NCBI RefSeq assembly: GCF_029873635.1
Contig: NC_080428.1
Location: 69,125,601-69,189,600 of the forward strand
Reading direction: 5' to 3'
DNA from: Malania oleifera
Taxonomy: Eukaryota > Streptophyta > Magnoliopsida > Santalales > Ximeniaceae
Length of the DNA stretch: 64,000 bases
Part shown: one piece after another, positions 59,255 to 64,000 of the stretch
Numbering within the stretch: the stretch's first letter is position 1
Layout: each line of letters opens with the position of its first letter
The notes under the pieces: model-generated
Seen by the model: only the letters and a program-made list of their open reading frames with translations
What the model was told of the DNA's origin: nothing
The model's database searches: none
Program-made: the position numbers and the translations under genes

Positions 59255-60400
59255 ATGTCAAGCAGAAGCTCACGTTCCAGGCAGTCCAGCTCCTCCAGAA
59301 TCACCGACGACCAAATCGCCGATCTCGTCTCCAAGCTTCAACAGCTCGTCCCCGAAATTCGTCACCGTCGCTCCGACAAGGTATATATATATATATATAT
59401 ATATATAACCACATTACATTTTTTGCTTACGATGGTGTCCTAGTCCTACCGGGAATCCCACTAACCCTTTAATTCCTATCTCTATTCGAACGAGATTCGA
59501 ATCCTTGACCTCTTAACAACGGGGAGTTGATGGGTGGGCTTCATAGTGACCACCAAATTGATGTAAAAGTTTAAATTTATTAATCTTGGGTGCAACCATA
59601 TATATATATAAACATTCATCATCCATTCAATTCTTCTAATACGAGACAAACTTATAAGTGAAATTCTCAACAATCACTCCTCTTACTTGTGAGTTCCAAT
59701 TGCTTTCATTTCAAGGGAATCTGTCTCCCTCATGGGAGTAAACTCGATACTCCAACAATTGCTCATGTGGTGGACTTTACCATCACACCTTACCTGTCTC
59801 GGATTGCATTCCATGTGCATCTGAACCAATCCTACTAATCTTACTTCCCACATCGATCTTGATCCTATTCACATCAGGAGAATTAGTTACATGTCTCGAC
59901 TTTTATTATTATTTTTCATGATGTTGTTCATCCGTAGTTACGAATCATTGGCTCTGATACCACTTCTTAGTATCGGAGTAGCCCATGGGTGGGTTTGATA
60001 CACATGGGTGAAGACCAATTTAATCCAAAAGTTTAAGCATATTGGGTCTTAGACCCAATCATATGTATAAGCACTCATTATCTACTCATTTTTTTCAATG
60101 TGAAACAAACTCATAAGTGAAATTCTGAACATAACCAACAATACACATTGTTAATTACTCTTTAGTGACATAAAATCTCAATTAAGCTAACGTTAATTAG
60201 TAGCTAATTAAATTTGAATATATTTTTTGTGTGCATGAATTTAGGTATCAGCTTCAAAGGTGCTGCAGGAGACTTGTAACTACATAAGGAACTTGCACAG
60301 AGAGGTGGATGACCTCAGTGACCGACTGTCCCAGCTGCTGGCTTCCACCGACAGCAACAGTGCTCAGGCTGCCATCATCCGGAGTTTACTTAATCAATAG
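59255..60400 (+). CDS. PRE: PRE/ILI1-type atypical HLH protein, two exons, 93 aa
   Basis: This is the one intact host gene. Exon 1 is 59255-59380 (42 codons) and ends in RRSDK. A phase-0 GT-AG intron covers 59381-60244. Exon 2 is 60245-60400 (51 codons plus TAG) and begins [14 protein letters not shown]. The 93-residue product matches the usual family length (about 90-105). It has a short Ser/Arg-rich N-terminus, helix 1 at about residues 16-33, a loop, and helix 2 from about residue 48, ending IIRSLLNQ. There is no basic region, so it should not bind DNA itself. Known PRE proteins act in the nucleus, pairing with inhibitory HLH proteins such as IBH1 to promote cell elongation downstream of gibberellin, brassinosteroid and auxin. 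The intron between SDK and SASK is at the family's usual position. I chose the start because the protein then opens with the typical MSxRxSRxxSS. I cannot tell which paralogue it is. Confidence 0.96.
59381..59407. repeat. TA microsatellite at the exon 1 splice donor
   Basis: The intron starts with GT and continues as about a dozen TA units. The repeat therefore forms part of the 5' splice site, and length changes would fall within the intron positions read by U1 and U6. Confidence 0.9.
59511..60131 (-). mobile_element. TRIM element (second copy) inside the PRE intron
   Basis: Two direct repeats, 59511-59672 and 59965-60131, flank about 292 bp of non-coding DNA. They match the LTRs of the TRIM at 28219-28901, sharing the phrases GGGTTTGATACACATGGGTG and TTGGGTCTTAGACCCAA. 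Read on the minus strand, the right repeat is followed by TGGTATCAGAGCC, the complement of initiator Met-tRNA and a standard primer-binding site (59950-59962). A purine tract precedes the other repeat. Flanking TGACC (59506-59510) and TAACC (60132-60136) look like a target duplication with one change. The element has no coding capacity. Its LTRs are more diverged than those of the 28-kb copy, so this insertion is probably older. Confidence 0.85.
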
Positions 60401-60569
60401 TCTTATATATATTTTGCTGAGCTTAATTAGTTTTAAGTTTCATCATCGTGATCATGGAATATATATCGATCCATCTCGATCTCTTTGTTCACTCTTTAAT
60501 TAATTACTTTCTGGGTATAGCCAGTAGGTAGCTATAGGCCAGGAGAGGACGAGAGAGAGCTAGAAGAGG

Positions 60570-60572
<3 letters not shown>

Positions 60573-60611
<39 letters not shown>
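60573..60611. repeat. AT microsatellite downstream of the PRE gene
   Basis: About 19 uninterrupted AT units, roughly 170 bp after the PRE stop codon, in or just past the expected 3' UTR. Confidence 0.95.
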
Positions 60612-60613
<2 letters not shown>

Positions 60614-60619
60614 TGTGAG

Positions 60620-62540
60620 TTAATTAATTACTCTGTTATCCATGATATGGAAATGTATGCTCTTGATGGAATAGGCTTCGATCTTGTACTTAATATTAAT
60701 TTCTTGTGTGATAAAGGAGTAGCTTAATTTGCATGCATCATGCAATAAATTGCAATTAACCTTGTCTGGCTTCTGTCCATTGACAAGATTGAGGGTAGTT
60801 AGAGAGATGTGTGATGCCGTTATAAGTTTGATCATTTTATCTAAAAAGAAATATTTGAAGCAAAGGCCATCACAGGTGACTCACTAAATTAATTAAGCAT
60901 CGAGATTCACAGAGAAACGCATCTTTGCTTGTATCAGTCCAAATGATACTTTTATATTCTATGGTTAGTAAACTTTAAAGGAAAAATTATCTTTTTAAGT
61001 ACTTTTCACTTTTTTAATTATCCCTTACAGGGCATTTATGTGGCAACAGCAAGAATTGCTTCTAATGAAAATGCTAGCTCACTCAGGGTTTCCACCAAAC
61101 ACCATTATTCTCAAGCACGATCTTCCGTTAGTATAATATTTAGACTCATTAAAGTATATGTTTCATTTATTCGTATCAAAGTGGAACTTAACTTGACATG
61201 TAATAAATATGTTGTGCTTGTGAGCATAAATTTGGAGAAAAAATTAGATTTACCTTTTCATATCATACCAACACTCCAGTGGATCCTGATAGATTATACA
61301 TGGACCCTACTATATGAGATTCAATAGTTGGAGTGTTCCCATTCTATGGTAGGATATAATGGGAGGATCTCCCAGAGAACTTAATTTTAATTATTTAGTT
61401 ATTTTTCATGAATTTGGGACATCTTAAATTAAGATTTGTATGGGTTTCAATAATGCAATTTAAGCCACATAGTGGGACTTAATTTTAGTTATTGTGACGG
61501 GCAGTAGATCTAAAATAACTTGAAAAGACTTATAAACGATCCCACCTAGTGGGACTCAAAGTTTAATTTTGTTATTGTTGTTGTATGGTTTTCAATAGAA
61601 ATACATTATTAAGTTGTATTGTGTTCCTTCTAAAATCCACACAAATTCAACTTCACGACTTGAAATTTACATTCCCAAACACTAGTTTAGTAAATAACTA
61701 GATGAAATCAGAATCATTTTTCACAAAGATCTTTACACATAATATATTTGACAATATACGTAAGCGGCAGAGCAATCGAGTTGCACTTAACCATTTTCCA
61801 TTCGGACCATATCTCATTAGGATTTTAAAATATTATTCAGGAAGTTGATATATATTGACTATATATAGGCATGCAATGTCCAAGAAGCTACGGTATGCAT
61901 TGTTCCCCAAAAGAGGAAATTTTAAGATTATCTCATGATTTTGACACTTCTTTTTAATATATGTATTATGTACATTTATAATTAAAAAATTAATTTTTTT
62001 TCTAAGGGCATGTAAATATAATATATTCAGAGTTGTGGGCCCCACTTTGAACATAGTTAAAGCGTAATTAGTTATGCCCCTCAGTCCCTTTTCAAACGAG
62101 AAACTAGGAAGTAGACCCCACGAAGGTCAACCTTGAAGCTCAAACACTGGCACGTGACTTAGACCCCACGTACTCCAATTTGAAAGCAATTGGACATTTG
62201 GACCAAGGTGGAACCCCGCTGCATTCACACGATAACTTCCCATGGATGCCATTAACAATGATTAAATTAAAAAAAAATTAAAAAAAAATAAAATATAACT
62301 TTTCAAAAAAAATTTATAAGAAGTTAAGCCTAATAAAAATAAATCATGAGGGATTCCCAAAAATATAAGTTGGGAATTCTCTATATTTACATTTGTATTT
62401 CAAATTAAGGATTTTGTTTGAAGAAAAATAAAAAACATCAAAAAAATATTTTTCTCTATATTATAATATTATCAAATAGTAATAATGTACTCGTTACTGC
62501 CAATAATTGAACTACTTCAGCTGTTCAATCCTTTAACTGT
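60620..62540. other. Intergenic DNA downstream of the PRE gene
   Basis: No coding frame recognised. A GC-richer block at 62040-62260 contains a G-box CACGTG at 62151-62156 and several GACCCCACG strings. It might be part of a promoter but no gene is visible nearby. Confidence 0.45.
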
Positions 62541-62549
62541 GATCTACTT

Positions 62550-62760
62550 AACCAAATAAGAATGGTTTGGAGGACTCATGATTTACTCTAAGGAATCACT
62601 CTGATGCCTAAGTTAGTGAACGGGAGGCTCATATTGCAACACAAAATGAAAAGTGAGTTGGGATGGGATGATTACCTCTTCTTGAGATCCCCTTTTTATA
62701 GTGGTGAGGGAAGGTCTTTTCCTAACTTAACATTTATGAGGTATCATTATGTCTAAAAGG
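62550..62760. repeat. Possible LTR fragment
   Basis: The stretch with GATGCCTAAGTTAGTGAACGGG, GATTACCTCTTCTTGAGATCC and CCTTTTTATAGTGGTGAGGG has the look of a retroelement LTR read on the minus strand, with CTATAAAAAGGGGATC as its TATA region. The ends are not resolvable. Confidence 0.4.
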
Positions 62761-63089
62761 GGTTACAAGCAACTCATGGGTTGCAAGTAACTCATCGGCA
62801 ATTTTGCAGACCACCAATTATAGTCTCCATAACTGCACTAGGGTTATTGATTAGTTTAACGAGAGTTATGCGAGATACCCAACGTCACCCAAGTTTGACC
62901 TTACAGTCGCCTACTTTCATGGACATATTTTTCAAATTTGGGTGTACTAATTTTGGTTGTATTAGTACTATATTTATGTTATTTGTTAAATACATATGTA
63001 TATATATATTTTATTTCTTAAAAAATAAATTCTTACATATAAATTATGAATGATTTATTAGCTATATCAATTAATCAACATTGAAAAGG

Positions 63090-63773
63090 AAAGTGTGCTC
63101 CTAAGAGCGGGGTGAATTGGGATTTTAAAATTTTCTTTATACCATCTTTAATTAATTCTTTCTCAACTTATTTTGATTTCAACAACCACTTATGCAAGAT
63201 TGATTTTTTACAACAAGTATAGCGGAAAACTAATTAAGTTATAACCTTTATGAATGCGTATGAGTATACCAAATTGAATTAGGGAGTCTCAATCCCGTAA
63301 GTGAGACCGGTTCGATTCAGTCTAGAAATTGAACTGGGATTTTCCTCGCCCCGTAAAGAGAGGATGTAAACGGTTTCTCCTCCGCTCATTTAAGTGAGTA
63401 TGGTTAGTGTAATCCTTGGGGGGTATGCCCAAGGCGGGGATGTAAGTTGGTTTGCCCGAACCTCGATAACAAATATCGTGTGTCGGTATCTCCTTATCTC
63501 ATTTAATTTATGCACCTTAAATTCAACATGTATATGCTTGTTTATTCATAGTTCTAATTACTTGTATGTACACTTTTATTTAAATGAGATATCAAGAACG
63601 TGTATGTTTACATTTATCGTTTTATTAATTTACATACACGTTTGTATTATAAATGGGATATGAACTGTGGTGAATCGATGAAATCATTTAATTAGTCGAA
63701 TAGTTTTTAAATCTCCAATTCATCTCCCCCCCCCCCCCCCCTTTTTTCTTTTGGGATCATACCATTTCCAACA
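63090..63773 (+). repeat. Probable copia-type LTR, right end at about 63773
   Basis: Non-coding DNA begins GTGTGCTCCTAAGAGCGGGGTGAATTGG and ends with a C run (63727-63742), TCTTTTGGGATCATACCATTTCCAACA. The opening TGAATTGGGATTTTAAAA and the closing C run mirror the ends of block X, so this is a related, more diverged family. Confidence 0.5.
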
Positions 63774-63900
63774 TCATGGCATCCTCCTCAAGCGCACTGG
63801 GAATCTAACTCTTCAAGGGTTTTTGGATACTGATTGGGCAGGTGATAGGGATACCAGATTCTCCACCTCTGCCTATCTTATTATTGACTTTTTAAGTCCG
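63751..63900 (+). pseudogene. Copia RNase H fragment
   Basis: HHGILLKRTGNLTLQGFLDTDWAGDRDTRFSTSAYLI is the RNase H region of a copia polyprotein, with the catalytic Asp in DTDWAG. Only about 45 codons remain. From about 63902 the sequence (CCTGGTTTTGATAATGACAAAC) looks like the beginning of another LTR that runs out of the window. Confidence 0.75.
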
Positions 63901-64000
63901 ATCCCTGGTTTTGATAATGACAAACCGCATGTTACTAATGTGTGTGCCTAAGTACTTGAACAGGTTAATCATTCAGATCACGCACATGAAAGTGAAATGG

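Larger units (their letters stand above)
59381..60244 (+). other. Single intron of the PRE gene, with an inserted TRIM
   Basis: The 864-bp intron has a GT donor at 59381, directly after the AAG codon of exon 1, and a TTTAG acceptor ending at 60244. About 620 bp is a TRIM-like element (59511-60131), so the original intron was roughly 240 bp. The donor runs straight into a TA-repeat tract up to about 59407. Confidence 0.93.

Noticed and set aside
60309-60503. 64-codon frame overlapping PRE exon 2
   Set aside because: It is an out-of-frame reading of exon 2; the HLH frame is clearly the coding one.
61040-61327. 95-codon frame downstream of PRE
   Set aside because: No recognisable domain, AT-rich codons, no promoter or splice context.

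Overview
This is nuclear DNA of a flowering plant, very probably a eudicot. It is AT-rich and packed with nested LTR retrotransposons. Between them lie LINE tails, TRIM elements and AT- or CT-microsatellites. There are no operons and no rRNA or tRNA genes. One ordinary host gene is fully readable: a two-exon, 93-residue atypical HLH protein of the PRE (PACLOBUTRAZOL RESISTANCE / ILI1) family at 59255-60400. Nearly all other coding sequence is decayed gag-pol.

Layout. (1) 1-11508 holds G1, a minus-strand Ty3/gypsy element of chromovirus (Tekay/Del) type. Its left LTR is cut by the window edge, and a 2.55-kb solo LTR (S1, 4052-6602) sits inside its RNase H region. (2) 11509-20590 is a three-level nest. 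An old minus-strand copia (A) is split by a plus-strand copia (B, 12538-19475, with perfect ATATG target duplications). The 5' LTR of B is in turn split by a 2.65-kb solo LTR (C, 12700-15351). (3) About 20600-30080 is AT-rich and element-poor. It holds a possible short transcription unit near 22.4-22.8 kb, a MITE-like element, a LINE 3' tail with poly(A), a TRIM element (28219-28901) and a tandem duplication. (4) 30085-53971 starts with a LINE 3' fragment and continues with a plus-strand gypsy element (G2). G2 is split by a gag-only minus-strand gypsy derivative (D, 34845-38831) and, in its 3' LTR, by a copia element (H, 41351-52728, with perfect AACAT duplications). H itself carries a mosaic of copia, gypsy (G3) and inverted LTR-like (X) pieces. 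(5) 53972-59254 is intergenic, with an RTE-type LINE fragment and the promoter region of the PRE gene. (6) 59255-60400 is the PRE gene, whose only intron contains a second TRIM copy. (7) 60401-64000 is intergenic, with copia LTR and RNase H fragments at the right edge.

I found no evidence of a wholly new gene system. The most interesting signals are small. A dyad motif with core CGTCGAYG or CATCGATG recurs in LTRs or leaders of five otherwise different elements from both superfamilies. A segment is shared between a LINE 3' end and the post-pol region of three gypsy elements. The end of the G2 LTR has been duplicated so that the LTR contains a primer-binding site. A TCP-site-like minisatellite lies in an LTR. 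A TRIM lies inside the intron of a growth regulator, next to a TA microsatellite that begins at the splice donor. All readings come from inspecting the sequence by eye; no database search or alignment program was run.
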